A stretch of 64,000 bases of DNA from Massilia sp. METH4 (lineage in GTDB: Bacteria; Pseudomonadota; Gammaproteobacteria; Burkholderiales; Burkholderiaceae_D): contig NZ_CP146614.1 of assembly GCF_037094685.1 (NCBI RefSeq), positions 4,340,001-4,404,000 on the forward strand. The letters are read 5' to 3'. Positions within the stretch are counted from its first letter, which is position 1. Each line of letters begins with the position of its first letter. The notes beneath the pieces were generated by a model. That model was given only the letters and a program-made list of their open reading frames with translations. It was not told the origin of the DNA and did not search any database. Below, in pieces: positions 18,642-28,416 of the stretch. Both the position numbers and the translations under genes were made by a program.

Positions 18642-19150
18642 GGCAGCGCTCCAGGAAGGGCGGAGCCGGCCGGGCCGGCTCGCGGGTGATACGTCTCCAT
18701 GCATGTCCCCGTCCCGACATGGCGCCGTCGAGGGGCACGCTCTCTTGTAATCTTGTACACCTAAGGTATCGGGGAAGGGGGCGGCGATCAATTACTACTG
18801 TCGGCCAATGTTTACTCTGGGAGGAAATGATGTGGCGGCCCCCGGGGCGCGGGCGGCACGGTGTTTCACTGCTCCGCTCGCTCTTTTCAAGGACGCGAAT
18901 TGCGTTTCACGATATGGAATTTAGCGAATGGACTTCCTCGGGCGTTTTTTCGTTGCACAGGAGATGATTTCATGTCGTGAAAAATGGCGCGCAAGCTCCT
19001 GATTTTGCTCGCTTATTAAAATCGGCTTTCGATTCGTCAGATTCGTTCCTGAAGTGAGTGGATTCCTTAAGATGAACTCTACGGTTTGCCGCCGTGCGCG
19101 CAGCCCCGCCGCAAACCCAACGATTTCCATCCCTCTTCAAGGAGCATCAC
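18642..19150. other. AT-richer divergent intergenic region
   Basis: About 500 bp between the MatC-like gene and the Rossmann protein gene at 19151, the second half clearly richer in A and T. I see no gene. It contains the 23-bp motif at 18968-18990 described separately and a related TTTCACGATATGG at about 18906. Confidence 0.4.
18968..18990 (+). promoter_or_regulatory. Motif shared with the isocitrate lyase upstream region
   Basis: The segment TTTC-ATG-TCGTGAAA-A-ATGGCGC matches 59472-59494 at 19 of 23 positions, with the same order and no gaps. The core TTTC-N7-GAAA is a dyad. It lies 160 bp before the ATG at 19151. A common transcription factor is inferred. Confidence 0.45.
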
Positions 19151-19876
19151 ATGACCCACCACTTCAGCGATTGCCCGGCGACCGCTGCATGTTCACCAGG
19201 CAGCATCAATGCGATCCCCGTCGATGAACCGCGACGCCCTTCCGCACGTCGGCTGGGCAAGGCCTTCTCCCTCGAACACGGCAGCGATGCCGGGACGCAT
19301 ACATTGGCAGCGGAAACCCTGCCGGTCAGGCGTGTCGGCATCATGGGCGCCAACGCGACAGGCATGGAGCTCGCCATGCGTCTGCTGGCAGCCGATATCC
19401 CGGTAACCGTCTTCGACCTGGCGCGCGAACCGCTGGACAGTGCCACCGCATCGTTGCGGTCGAGCTGCCGGCAGGCGTTCGCCGATGGCGCGCTGACCGC
19501 AAGCCAGCGCGACAGGCGCCTGGCTCTGCTGGCAGGCACCGTGAACCTGCATCACCTGAAAGACAGCGAGGTGATCGTGGACGCACTGGACGTCGGCCCC
19601 GACGCGAGGGACGGCCTGGTCCGCCGGCTGAACGAGGTCGCCCGGCCCGACGCCGTCCTGATGACCCGCGTTGCGCACGTGGACCGGATCGCCGCGCTGA
19701 CGCGGTATCCGGCGAACGTGCTGGGCTGCCGCCTGCCAGACGATGGCAATGCGCGGCAGCCGCTGGAACTCGTGCCGGCACGAGGGACGTCGGCGCGGGC
19801 CTTGGCGACCGCGGCCGGACTGGTCGATTACCTCCACCAGCAATCCGACGCGGGATCGCCTCCGGTCTTGTCGTAG
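19151..19876 (+). CDS. Stand-alone 3-hydroxyacyl-CoA dehydrogenase NAD-binding-like protein
   Basis: This 241-residue protein has about 55 residues of unstructured N-terminus and a domain resembling the NAD-binding half of 3-hydroxyacyl-CoA dehydrogenases. Features are VGIMGANATGMELAMRLLA (a modified G-x-G-x-x-G with Asn), the acidic strand end VTVFD, LTASQRDRRLALL and DSEVIVDAL. The C-terminal catalytic and dimerisation domain is absent, and the catalytic His region is not recognisable, so enzymatic activity is doubtful. The ATG at 19151 has AAGGAG at good spacing. The upstream motif shared with isocitrate lyase links it to acetate or fatty-acid carbon use (inference). Confidence 0.65.
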   Translation: MTHHFSDCPATAACSPGSINAIPVDEPRRPSARRLGKAFSLEHGSDAGTHTLAAETLPVRRVGIMGANATGMELAMRLLAADIPVTVFDLAREPLDSATASLRSSCRQAFADGALTASQRDRRLALLAGTVNLHHLKDSEVIVDALDVGPDARDGLVRRLNEVARPDAVLMTRVAHVDRIAALTRYPANVLGCRLPDDGNARQPLELVPARGTSARALATAAGLVDYLHQQSDAGSPPVLS

Positions 19877-20203
19877 GCGGCGGCGCTCCGGCTGGTTCAA
19901 GCGACGGCGATCCGCCTGGTCCCGGCTGGCGCGTCGGCAGGCAACGCCGGGCGGCGAGCCGCGCCCATGAAGCAGGCTGGCCGGGCGATCCGCGTCCCTT
20001 CCGGCATGCAAGTGTTGCACGAGCACGCATGCCGCGCCTGAGCTTCGTGTTTGGCTCGCATATTGGGCCGACCTGGTTCATGATGAGCTGCCTGGGTGCA
20101 GGTGCGGCCGCAAGCGGACGGGTGCCGGGCGTTTCGGGCCCAGCCTATGGTCACGCCCGTCGCCACGCCCGTCGCTGCCGATCCACCGTAAAGCTGGTGC
20201 CGC
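19877..20203. other. Intergenic region, no gene seen
   Basis: A stretch of 327 GC-rich bases with no credible gene, no strong hairpin and no repeat that I recognise. It precedes the two small membrane-protein genes and should hold their promoter. Confidence 0.4.
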
Positions 20204-20734
20204 ATGAACATCTACAAGCTCCTGGCCGGCGTACTGATCACAGTCCTGCTGGTCGTCGTCGCTCCTTACCTGGCCGTCGAGGCCGGCCTGATGGCGCCGA
20301 TCGCCGAAAAAGCGTGGTTGATCCTGCTCGTCACGGCCGGCGGCCTGGTCGTGAAATCCGTGATCGGCGATGTCGTTGCCGGCGAATTCCTCTTCTATAA
20401 ATTCGGTTACGACAACTGCGTGATGACGCTCGGCGCGGTATTGACCGCCCTGGCCCTCCAGCTTGTTTCCACGGCCGACCTGTTCCCGGGGCTGAAGAAT
20501 GTGGCGATCCTCGGCAGCTTGCCGGCGTTGTCATCCGACCCCGTCGCGAACCGGTCCACGCAGCTCTTCCTGCTGTTGATGATCGCGCTGCTTGCCACCT
20601 TGCTGACTGGACGGATCGCCGCGGCCATCAAGCTGGAAAAGGCGAGCGGGGCCGACTTCCTTTCCCTGCTGAACAGCGTGATCGGTGCGTTCGTCCTGTC
20701 GCTGTACGTGCTGATCCTCATCACCAAGGGATAG
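20204..20734 (+). CDS. Membrane protein of unknown function, 176 residues
   Basis: Five hydrophobic segments are predicted by eye (about 5-25, 36-56, 72-92, 118-140 and 152-174). The central helix pair encloses a short hydrophilic loop with KFGYDNC. I do not recognise the family. The ATG is at 20204. The stop is followed after three bases by the ATG of the next gene, so the two form an operon. The pair may make one small membrane complex (inference). No enzyme or regulator neighbour explains it. Confidence 0.6.
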   Translation: MNIYKLLAGVLITVLLVVVAPYLAVEAGLMAPIAEKAWLILLVTAGGLVVKSVIGDVVAGEFLFYKFGYDNCVMTLGAVLTALALQLVSTADLFPGLKNVAILGSLPALSSDPVANRSTQLFLLLMIALLATLLTGRIAAAIKLEKASGADFLSLLNSVIGAFVLSLYVLILITKG

Positions 20735-20737
20735 GCC

Positions 20738-21022
20738 ATGCTGTTCGTGCTGCTCTTTTCCCTTGGCGTGCTGGCCGTACCGCTAGCGATCGATATCAGC
20801 CGACGCGGCAAGGACAATATCCTGCGCAGGAGCGGGCGCGACGTGCTCAATTACAGGCTGGTGCGGCGAGGCCTTTCTGCCGTGAACGTGGCCGCGGGGA
20901 GAGTGAGCGCCTTTACTGCCGGCCTGGTCGGCCTCGCCGTCGTGGCGTTGCTTGTCTATGTGGCGGTCAAGGGGATTTCCGCGGTAACCTTTGTCCTTTC
21001 CACTGTATTCGGTGGCGGGTAG
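20738..21022 (+). CDS. Small membrane protein, 94 residues
   Basis: This is the second gene of the pair, three bases after the preceding stop. It has a hydrophobic N-terminal helix (about 1-19), a basic cytoplasmic segment (RRGKDNILRRSGRDVL) and a C-terminal transmembrane region (about 58-85). The family is not recognised. The tight spacing implies co-translation with the 176-residue membrane protein. Confidence 0.55.
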   Translation: MLFVLLFSLGVLAVPLAIDISRRGKDNILRRSGRDVLNYRLVRRGLSAVNVAAGRVSAFTAGLVGLAVVALLVYVAVKGISAVTFVLSTVFGGG

Positions 21023-21068
21023 CGCCACGCCCGGTACACGCCACCGTTGCTCGCCTTCGCAGTACCGG

Positions 21069-21331
21069 CGCATGAAGGTGCGTCCAGCGCGGCGTCGAAC
21101 ATGTTCGGGATGCGCAGGCCCGGCTCTGGGTCGAACGGCCGATGCCATGCCGCGCCGAACGCCGAGTGCACGGTGGTGTCGGACACGTGGCGATAGTCCG
21201 GCAGCTCGTGCGCGAACGAATCCATGTCGCAGGAGCCCTGCACGTTGTTCTGGCCGCGCAGCGGGTTCACTTCGACGCCCTCGTGGGCCACGTTCCTGGT
21301 CGGCATGCCCAGCTTGGCGACTGCGGACTAT
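21069..21331 (-). pseudogene. Formate dehydrogenase alpha subunit fragment
   Basis: About 85 codons encode an internal segment of a molybdopterin formate dehydrogenase large subunit: RNVAHEGVEVNPLRGQNNVQ, GSCDMDSFAHELPDYRHVSD and EPGLRIPNMFDAALD. All are characteristic of the FdhF/FdsA family. A stop precedes the segment, and the homology ends within unrelated sequence, so it is a relic of a gene normally close to 1,000 codons. A lost NAD-dependent formate dehydrogenase would have been the logical consumer of formate from the methyl-group oxidation encoded further right (inference). Confidence 0.7.
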
Positions 21332-21551
21332 TCTCAGTTCGGGAATTTTCATTATGGTGCGACTGGTTCCGCGCTCGGTTTTCCTGATGAGGTCTTTCTG
21401 CAAATGGCGGGTTGGGCTCAACAACAAGCCGGCACCTCAGGAGCGGCTTGGGGCAGCCCATCGGGACGGGCACCTATGGGGATGACCCGGACGATCAAGC
21501 GCAGATCAGAAACGGCATCCAATATACGCGTTGCAATTGCAAGGAATTCTA

Positions 21552-21959
21552 ATGAGAAATAAAACTCGAGGCTGTTTTTTCAGTCTCCTACTTATTTTTG
21601 TTTCGGCTTGCGCGCCAAGTTTGACCGAAATACAACGTCTGTCGGATAGCGAAGCTATGTTGGATGCCGTAATTGCAGAGCGCGAAACAGACGCAACAGT
21701 TGATACGCCGACCGAACTATATGTTGTTTCGCATGCGGCCGCGGTATCTGGAGAACCAGTATTACGGATGGATAAGGTCGATAGCCTTCGTGTTACCTGG
21801 GAGTCGGATCGCAACTTGACAGCGCATGCAGAGACGGCAAGGGTCTTTCTGTATGTGCGGGAGCTTGCATTGAAAGATGCACGTGGTAATTCCCGCACAA
21901 TTTCAATCCGGCTAAATATAAAGAATTTGCTTCTACCGAAGGCACCGCCGAATGCCTGA
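21552..21959 (+). CDS. Hypothetical lipoprotein with atypical base composition
   Basis: This 135-residue protein starts with a basic n-region and a hydrophobic segment ending in a lipobox (LIFVSAC, lipidated Cys at 20), so it should be anchored in a membrane facing the periplasm. The rest is mainly beta-prone, without a recognised domain. The ATG at 21552 has AAGGAA upstream. The gene is visibly richer in A and T than all its neighbours, which suggests recent acquisition. It has no functional partner in sight. Confidence 0.6.
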   Translation: MRNKTRGCFFSLLLIFVSACAPSLTEIQRLSDSEAMLDAVIAERETDATVDTPTELYVVSHAAAVSGEPVLRMDKVDSLRVTWESDRNLTAHAETARVFLYVRELALKDARGNSRTISIRLNIKNLLLPKAPPNA

Positions 21960-22252
21960 GAGGATCTTGGCACTGGTGGCTCTGATCCATGCTTCGACTC
22001 TCACCATTCTTCAAGCCAGCAAAGGAGAACCGTTCCAGTACTGGGACGGACTTTGCGCCTTCGCGAGGGTAGAGGCGGTCGGGGCCATTCCCCAAATGCT
22101 TGGGAGCTTGGAGGTCCTTGGGTGGGAGGACGCTGGCCGTTCGGTGCTGCCCGTGGGCGTCGCATGCGTACGAAGTAGCATGCAACGCAGATGCAGATGG
22201 CGACTTGCTCCCTTTCCCCAGCACGCCGGTGCGCTCGCCGCCTCTGCATCCA

Positions 22253-23899
22253 TCACGTAATCACGGTAAGCCGCGACGCCACCCAGATCACCAGCGCACC
22301 CGCTGCCAGCGCGACATAGGGCAGCACGCCCGCCCTGGCGTGCTTGAGCTCCATGTCGCGCGCCATCGAGGCCGGGAAGCGTCCGCCATCCTGCACGTAA
22401 TGGCGGTACAGGAACACCGGCACGATCAGCAGGGCGGCCAGCAGGCCGTTGCGCAGCGTATGCTCGCCCTGGAAGTTGGCGCCCGCGCCGACGAAGACCA
22501 GGTCCACGAAGCCGCACAGCGCGCCCAGTCCCAGCAGCCAGTTCCTGCACCGGTAGGCGCGCGGCCAGTCAGGGCGGTCCATGCGGTGGATCCAGCCCGA
22601 TTGCAGGTTCAGGAACACGAAGATCATGTAGCACACGTTCGACACCGACAGGATCGCCATGTAGTCCGACAGCAGCAGCAGGAACAGGTTGAAGCCCAGG
22701 TCCGTCCACATCGCGCTGGTCGGGGCGCCATGCCGATTCACGCGCGACAGGTAGCGCGGCAGCCAGCCATCCACCGAAGCCTGGTACAGCGTGCGCGATG
22801 ACCCCATCATCGACGTCATCACGATCAGCAGGATGGCCAGCACCAGCATGACGACGACCACGTTGAATACCAGCGTGCCGCCGCCCACGAACCTGGCCAT
22901 GGCCGCGCCCACGCCGGAGCCGTCGATGATCGAAGGCTGCAGCATGCCGGCCAACCCGAGTTCACCCTGGAACGCGATCGGCACGGCGATGAACATGAAC
23001 AGGCACAGCACGCCGGACCAGAAGATGGCCTTGAACACGTCCTTCTGCGGATTCTTGAATTCCCGCGTATAGCACACAGCCGTCTCGAACCCGAAGGTGG
23101 ACCAGCAAGCGAGGAACATTGCCGCCATCGCGGTGCTCACGCCGGCCGCGTTCCAGCTGCCCGCCACGGCGGCGCCGGTCGCGTCGTGAGTGAGCGGCAC
23201 CAGCGGCAGGAAGTTCGTCGATGGCATGTCGCCCGTCGCCAGCGGCACCAGGGCGATGATCACCAGCGGCGTGAGCGAGGCGATGCCGAGGATGCGCTGG
23301 GTAGTGGCCGCCGCGCTGGCGCCGCTGTGCTGGAGCTTGAACGTCACGAGCAGGAACAGGGCGGCCAGCACGAAAGTGGCGTTGATGCGCAAGGTGAGGC
23401 CCTTGCCGACGAAGCCCAGGTCGAGCAGCGTGAGCTTCCACGTGTTGATGGCCGAATCTGCCGGGAACAGGCTGGTGAGCATGTAGCCGGCCGCCAGGCT
23501 CGTGCCCATGGCAAGCATGGGCGACCAGGCGATCCAGTTGCACCAGACCGATACCGGCGCCACCAGCTTGCTGTAGCGTACCCAGCCCATCGCGCCGTAC
23601 ACGGAGGCGCCGCCGGACTTGTGCGGATACAGTGTCGAGATCTCCGCGTACACGAAGCTCTGGACGAAGCCGATCAGGATCGCGGCAATCCAGATGATCC
23701 AGGCCGGCGTGCCGATGGTGGACGACACGGCGCCGATGGTGAAGAGCACCCCGGCTGGCACGCCGCTGGTGACCCAGAAGGCATCCTTCCAGGTGAGGGT
23801 GCGTTGCAATTCATGCTGCTGGCTCGGCTGCTGCAAGGTATAGGCGCGATCGAGGGGCGCGAGCACGCCCATCGACAGTCCGTCGTTCGGTGAATGCAC
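22253..23899 (-). CDS. APC-family amino acid/amine permease
   Basis: This 548-residue cytoplasmic-membrane carrier of the amino acid-polyamine-organocation superfamily has about 12 to 14 helices. The TM1 region is WVTSGVPAGVLFTIGAVSST and the TM3 region is YPHKSGGASVYGAMG. The conserved TM6 stretch is FLACWSTFGFETAVCYTREF. The GTG at 23899 is preceded by AAGGAG six bases away. It lies downstream of betB, betA and a porin gene on the same strand and probably belongs to that operon. Choline or a related quaternary amine is therefore a reasonable substrate guess, but no residue proves it. Confidence 0.75.
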   Translation of the reverse strand: MHSPNDGLSMGVLAPLDRAYTLQQPSQQHELQRTLTWKDAFWVTSGVPAGVLFTIGAVSSTIGTPAWIIWIAAILIGFVQSFVYAEISTLYPHKSGGASVYGAMGWVRYSKLVAPVSVWCNWIAWSPMLAMGTSLAAGYMLTSLFPADSAINTWKLTLLDLGFVGKGLTLRINATFVLAALFLLVTFKLQHSGASAAATTQRILGIASLTPLVIIALVPLATGDMPSTNFLPLVPLTHDATGAAVAGSWNAAGVSTAMAAMFLACWSTFGFETAVCYTREFKNPQKDVFKAIFWSGVLCLFMFIAVPIAFQGELGLAGMLQPSIIDGSGVGAAMARFVGGGTLVFNVVVVMLVLAILLIVMTSMMGSSRTLYQASVDGWLPRYLSRVNRHGAPTSAMWTDLGFNLFLLLLSDYMAILSVSNVCYMIFVFLNLQSGWIHRMDRPDWPRAYRCRNWLLGLGALCGFVDLVFVGAGANFQGEHTLRNGLLAALLIVPVFLYRHYVQDGGRFPASMARDMELKHARAGVLPYVALAAGALVIWVASRLTVIT

Positions 23900-24089
23900 G
23901 ATCTCTCCTTATTCATGTACTGCCGTTCGTTGAAGGCTGGTTCATCAAGGTGTTGCGTTGCAATCTGTCGCTACGGTCTGTCTGCCGCCGCTGGTCGCGG
24001 CCAGGGTGAGCGGGCCCGTTGCCGCCTTCCCCTTGTCTCGTCGCCGGTCCCGTTCGTGGCGGGCGGCGACCCATCCATTGCCTGGCTGG

Positions 24090-24914
24090 TCAGAAGGCCC
24101 TGGACAGGGCAACCAGGAACGTGGTTTCCAGCGGATTCGATACCGCGAGCCGGCCTGCCGAGTCCTGGGCGCCGGTCGTATAGCGGTCGTAGACATCGGT
24201 GCGACCCCAGCCGCGGGTGACGGCGCCGGTGAGCGTCCAGCCGCCGTCGAAAGCGCGGGACAGGGCGACGCGCGCATCGCGGAAGCTGTAGGCGGCGAAG
24301 TTGCGCACCCGTTCGTGCCCGAAGTGCAGCTGCAGCGAGGCGCCGTTGCCCAGGTCGAAGGTGCCGTTGACTTCGGCATAGCCGGAGCCGCGGCTGTGCA
24401 GGCCGTCGCCGGCGAGCAGCGAGCGGCTGTTGTAGCCGAAGTAGTCCGGCGTCCAGGTCAGCCAGTACTTCGCGCTGAACCACTTGTAGCCGAGCGAGAC
24501 GGCCACCTCGCCATAGTCGTAGCTCGTGCCGGCGTACTGCAGCTTCGCGCCGGGGTAGAGGTAGTAATACACCTGCACGCCGTAGTTCAGGTCGCCGCGC
24601 GCGCCGGCATAGCCGGCATACAGGTCCCATTCGATGCTGCCGCCTTCGATGAACTTGTCGCTCACCGAGGACATCCACGTGCCGGCGGACCAGCCGCCAG
24701 GCAGGGCGTAATCGATGCCTCCCTGGACGGCCGGCTTGCCCCAGGTCTGGCGGAAGCCGCGCGAGACGTACTGGGAAGTGAGCGCGACGTTGGCGGTGAG
24801 CGCCGGCACGGTGGGTGCCGTGGCGTCCGCCGGCTGGGCCCGCGCGCAACCCGCGGCGCACAACATGACCAGGGCGGGGCCCAGGCCCCGCGCGGCAAGA
24901 CAGATGGATGGCAT
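24090..24914 (-). CDS. TorF-family outer-membrane porin
   Basis: This 274-residue outer-membrane beta-barrel has a signal peptide (about 1-26, ending ARA) and the TorF/Gcw_chp pattern: LTANVALTSQYVSRGFRQTW, GGIDYALPGGWSAGTWMSSV, and a terminal aromatic residue in LSRAF. Alternating hydrophobic strands rich in Tyr and Trp run through the protein. It sits 60 bp downstream of betA and presumably widens outer-membrane entry for choline or related solutes under the same control (inference). Confidence 0.8.
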   Translation of the reverse strand: MPSICLAARGLGPALVMLCAAGCARAQPADATAPTVPALTANVALTSQYVSRGFRQTWGKPAVQGGIDYALPGGWSAGTWMSSVSDKFIEGGSIEWDLYAGYAGARGDLNYGVQVYYYLYPGAKLQYAGTSYDYGEVAVSLGYKWFSAKYWLTWTPDYFGYNSRSLLAGDGLHSRGSGYAEVNGTFDLGNGASLQLHFGHERVRNFAAYSFRDARVALSRAFDGGWTLTGAVTRGWGRTDVYDRYTTGAQDSAGRLAVSNPLETTFLVALSRAF

Positions 24915-24974
24915 GAATCCTCCTTTGTGGCCGGATGGCCGTTCAAGACGTTCTGTTGGAAGCCGGGAAGCTGC

Positions 24975-26708
24975 TTAGCCGGGGACGCGTTCGCGCCATT
25001 GCGGCGCCGCATGGGGCGGCGCCGCGGCGGCCGGCCCCGCGCCCCGCGCGGCGGCCGCCGTGTAATAGGGCGCACTGGAGCGCGGCAGCGGCGGACGGCC
25101 GCGGATGACGTCGGCCAGTTTCTCGGCCAGCATGATGGTCGGCGCGTTCAGGTTGCCGGTGACGATCTTCGGCATGATCGACGCGTCGACCACGCGCAGG
25201 CCGCTCGCGCCATGCACGCGGCCCTCGTTGTCCACCACGGCCATCGGGTCGGCCGCGTCACCCATCTTGCATGTGCACGACGGATGCAGCGCCGTTTCCG
25301 CGTGCGCGCGCACGAAGGCGTCGATCTCGGCATCGCTTCGCACCATCATGCCGGGCTTGATCTCGCGGCCGCGGAACTCGTCCATGGCCTGCTGGCCGAT
25401 GATCTCGCGGGTCAGCCGCACGCCCGCGCGGAACTCGCGCCAGTCGACGTCGTGCGCCATGTAGTTGAACAGCAGGCGGGGCGCCACGCGCGGGTCGCGG
25501 CTGGCCAGCTTCACGAAGCCAGTGCTGGGCGAGCGCATCGAACCCACGTGGCACTGGAAGCCATGCATCTCCACCGGATTGCTGCCGTCGTAATTCATCG
25601 CCAGCGGAATGAAGTGGTATTGCAGGTTGGGCCAGGCGAATTCCTCGCTGCTGCGGATGAAGCCGCCCGCCTCGAAGTGGTTCGAGGCGGCGATGCCGGT
25701 GCCGCGCAGGTACCACTCGATGCCGATGGCCGGCTTGTTCCACCACTTCAGGGCGGGGTACAGCGACACCGGCTTCCTGCACTCGTATTGCAGGTACATC
25801 TCCAGGTGGTCCTGCAGGTTTTCGCCGACGCCGGCCAGGTGGATCACGGGAGCGATGCCCAGCGCGCGCAACTCGTCGGCGTTACCCACGCCCGATCGCA
25901 GCAGCAGTTGCGGCGAGGCGATCGCGCCATTGCTGACGATGACTTCGCGGCGCGCCCGCGCCTCGCATGGACGGGCGCCGTGCAGCCACGCCACCCCGAC
26001 GGCTCGCTGGCGATCGAACAGCACGCGGTCGGCCAGCGCGCGAGTGCGCACGGTGAGGTTGGCCCGCGTGCGCGCCAGGTCGAGGTAGGCCAGCGACGTG
26101 CTGCAGCGGCGCCCATCGGCCGTGGTGGTGCGGTCCATCGGCCCGAAGCCTTCCTGGCGGTAGCCGTTCAGGTCGTCGGTGGGCGCATGGCCGGCCTGCC
26201 CGCCGGCCGCGATGAAGGCGTGGAACAGCGGATTGCAGTCGGCGCGCGGCGTCGTCACGTGCAGCGGCCCATCGCCGCCGTGGTAGGCGTTGGCCCCCTT
26301 GTCATACGTTTCCGCCTTGCGGAAGTAGGGCAGGCAGTCGTGGTAGCTCCAGTTGCCCAGCGACGCTTCCCCGGCCCAGCCGTCGTAATCCAGCGCGTTG
26401 CCGCGGATATAGCACATGCCGTTGATCAGCGACGAGCCGCCCAGCCCCTTGCCGCGACCCTGCGTCATGCGGCGGCCGTTCATGTGCGGCTCCGGTTCCG
26501 TCACATAGGCCCAGTTGTACGTCGTGCCCTGCAAGGGGTAGGCCAGCGCCGCCGGCATCTGCGTGCGCCAGTCGAAGCGCCAGTCCGGCCCGCCCGCTTC
26601 CAGCAGCAGCACCGTCACGTCGGCATCCTCGGTGAGCCGGGCCGCCAGCACGCAGCCGGCCGAGCCGGCGCCGACGATGATGTAGTCGTATTCCTCGATT
26701 GCTTCCAT
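24975..26708 (-). CDS. betA: Choline dehydrogenase (GMC oxidoreductase)
   Basis: This 577-residue flavoprotein oxidises choline to betaine aldehyde and passes electrons to the respiratory chain. The FAD-binding dinucleotide fold is near the N-terminus ([17 protein letters not shown]). GMC signature 1 is [20 protein letters not shown]. The active-site pair is His475 in HPSCTCKMG and Asn521 in NLNAPTIM. The C-terminus has an Ala/Pro-rich tail of about 30 residues. The ATG at 26708 has CAGGAG six bases upstream. It follows betB by 26 bp. A porin and an APC permease gene come next on the same strand. Confidence 0.93.
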   Translation of the reverse strand: MEAIEEYDYIIVGAGSAGCVLAARLTEDADVTVLLLEAGGPDWRFDWRTQMPAALAYPLQGTTYNWAYVTEPEPHMNGRRMTQGRGKGLGGSSLINGMCYIRGNALDYDGWAGEASLGNWSYHDCLPYFRKAETYDKGANAYHGGDGPLHVTTPRADCNPLFHAFIAAGGQAGHAPTDDLNGYRQEGFGPMDRTTTADGRRCSTSLAYLDLARTRANLTVRTRALADRVLFDRQRAVGVAWLHGARPCEARARREVIVSNGAIASPQLLLRSGVGNADELRALGIAPVIHLAGVGENLQDHLEMYLQYECRKPVSLYPALKWWNKPAIGIEWYLRGTGIAASNHFEAGGFIRSSEEFAWPNLQYHFIPLAMNYDGSNPVEMHGFQCHVGSMRSPSTGFVKLASRDPRVAPRLLFNYMAHDVDWREFRAGVRLTREIIGQQAMDEFRGREIKPGMMVRSDAEIDAFVRAHAETALHPSCTCKMGDAADPMAVVDNEGRVHGASGLRVVDASIMPKIVTGNLNAPTIMLAEKLADVIRGRPPLPRSSAPYYTAAAARGAGPAAAAPPHAAPQWRERVPG

Positions 26709-26734
26709 GACGATCTCCTGTCGCTGTCTGCCGC

Positions 26735-28201
26735 TCAGGCGCCGAACCACCCCATGGGCTTCGGTGCGAGGTTGATGTAGCTGTGCTTGAGTTCCGTGTA
26801 TTCGTCCAGGCCGATGCGACCGAGCTCGCGCCCGATGCCGCTCGACTTGAAGCCGCCCCACGGCGCTTCCGGGAAATACGGGTGGTAGTCGTTGACCCAC
26901 ACGGTGCCGAAGCGCAGCGCGCGCGACATGCGGTTGGCCTTGTCCAGGTCGCGCGTCCACACGGCCGCCGCCAGGCCGTAGGGCGTGGCGTTCGCGGCGC
27001 TCAGCGCTTCCTGTTCGGAGGCGAAGCGTTCCACCGTGATGACGGGGCCGAAGATCTCCTCGCCCGCGATGCGCATGCCGGCCGTCACGCCGGCCAGCAG
27101 CGTGGGTTCGAGCCAGAAGCCGCGCCGGAAGACATCCCCCGCCGGGCGCTTGCCGCCGTGGACCAGCCGCGCGCCCTCGGCAATGCCGGCCTGCACCATG
27201 GCCAGGATCTTCTCGTGCTGGTGCAGCGATTGCACGGGGCCCATCTGCGTTTCCTTGTCGAAGCCACTGCCGACCACGATGCGTGCCATGCGCGCGGCCA
27301 GCCGCTCCACGAAGGCATCGTGGATGCTGTCCTCGACCATCAGCCGCGACCCGGCCGAACATACCTGGCCGGCATGGAAGAAGCCGGCGTTCAGCGCATA
27401 GTCGACGGCCGTCTCGAGGTCGGCGTCGGCGAACACGATGTTCGGGTTCTTGCCGCCAAGCTCCAGCCCGATGCGCTTGAAGTTGCCGCTGGCGGCCTTC
27501 ATGATGCTCTCGCCTGCCAGCGCGCCGCCGGTGAAGGACACCAGGTCGACGTCATGGCTCTCGGCCAGCTCGGCGCCGACCTCGGCGCCGCCGGTGACGA
27601 GGTTGAAGACACCCGGCGGCAAGTCCAGCTCCTCGACGAGCCGGGCGAAGTGCCACGTCGTCAACGGCGTCAGGTTGCTCGGCTTCACGACCACCGTGTT
27701 GCCGGCGCCCAGCGCGGGCGCGATCTTCCAGGCCGCCTGCAGCAGCGGATAGTTCCACGGCGTGATCAGGCCGCACACGCCGACCGGCTCCCGAAGGGTA
27801 CGGCTGATGACGTGATGGGGCGCCTCGTTCACGGCGCCCGATTCGGCGGCGACCAGCGCGGCGAAGTGGCGGAACGTGGCGGCGATGTCGCCCATGTCGG
27901 TGCGGCTTTCCCCCAGCGTCTTGCCGGTGTTGAGGGTTTCCAGGCGGGCCAGCTCGCCGGCGTCGCGGTCGACCAGGTCGGCGATCCGGTGCAGCAGCCT
28001 GGCGCGTTCGCGGGCCGTGCCGTGGCGCCAGGGGCCGTCGAAGGCCGCGCGGGCGGCGGCGATGGCGCGCCGCGCATCGGCGCGGGTACCGTCGGCGGCG
28101 TGCGCGATCACGCTTTCGTCGGCGGGATTGATGATGGCGCGGCTGCCGTTGCCGATGGGCGCCTGCCATTGGCCATCGATGAAGAGTCGGGTCTCGATCA
28201 T
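26735..28201 (-). CDS. betB: Betaine aldehyde dehydrogenase
   Basis: This 488-residue aldehyde dehydrogenase oxidises betaine aldehyde to glycine betaine with NAD(P). The core is complete: [20 protein letters not shown] (cofactor site), catalytic Glu247 in LELGGKNPN, nucleophile Cys281 in GQVCSAGSR, and EEIFGPV. The start is the ATG at 28201 ([12 protein letters not shown]); its ribosome-binding site is weak (GGAAA). It is the first gene of the minus-strand choline operon and is divergent from the XRE-PAS regulator across 215 bp containing an inverted repeat. The typical TetR repressor gene betI is absent. Confidence 0.93.
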   Translation of the reverse strand: MIETRLFIDGQWQAPIGNGSRAIINPADESVIAHAADGTRADARRAIAAARAAFDGPWRHGTARERARLLHRIADLVDRDAGELARLETLNTGKTLGESRTDMGDIAATFRHFAALVAAESGAVNEAPHHVISRTLREPVGVCGLITPWNYPLLQAAWKIAPALGAGNTVVVKPSNLTPLTTWHFARLVEELDLPPGVFNLVTGGAEVGAELAESHDVDLVSFTGGALAGESIMKAASGNFKRIGLELGGKNPNIVFADADLETAVDYALNAGFFHAGQVCSAGSRLMVEDSIHDAFVERLAARMARIVVGSGFDKETQMGPVQSLHQHEKILAMVQAGIAEGARLVHGGKRPAGDVFRRGFWLEPTLLAGVTAGMRIAGEEIFGPVITVERFASEQEALSAANATPYGLAAAVWTRDLDKANRMSRALRFGTVWVNDYHPYFPEAPWGGFKSSGIGRELGRIGLDEYTELKHSYINLAPKPMGWFGA

Positions 28202-28255
28202 TGTTCGTTTCCGGTTGGTTGAGGCGCTGCCCGGCGCCTGTCGTCGCATTGTTTA

Positions 28256-28292
28256 ACTCAAAGTAAATTAGTTAACTTACGATTGTTTGAGT
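28256..28292. promoter_or_regulatory. Candidate operator between betB and the XRE-PAS regulator
   Basis: ACTCAAA (28256-28262) and TTTGAGT (28286-28292) form a perfect 7-bp inverted repeat, with an inner GTAA/TTAC pair and GTTAAC at the centre. It lies 55 bp before betB and 125 bp before the divergent regulator. Binding by the XRE-PAS protein is inferred. Confidence 0.4.
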
Positions 28293-28416
28293 CGAGTGTA
28301 TGAGCCGTTCTCAAGCGTCGTCAAGCAGGATTTAATAATCTTTGTGCCATGGAAGAGCGGTTGTTGTATGCTGATGGCCAGAATTCACTCACAGTTAAAT
28401 AGACGGGGCCGCGTGC

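Noticed and set aside
16419..18689. Plus-strand open frame of about 750 codons opposite the MFS and MatC-like genes
   Set aside because: Its sequence is mostly Asp/His/Gln/Arg repeats produced by reading membrane-protein codons backwards.
23958..26780. Plus-strand open frame of about 940 codons opposite the porin and betA
   Set aside because: It is antisense to two clear genes and has low-complexity Arg/Ala/Val composition.
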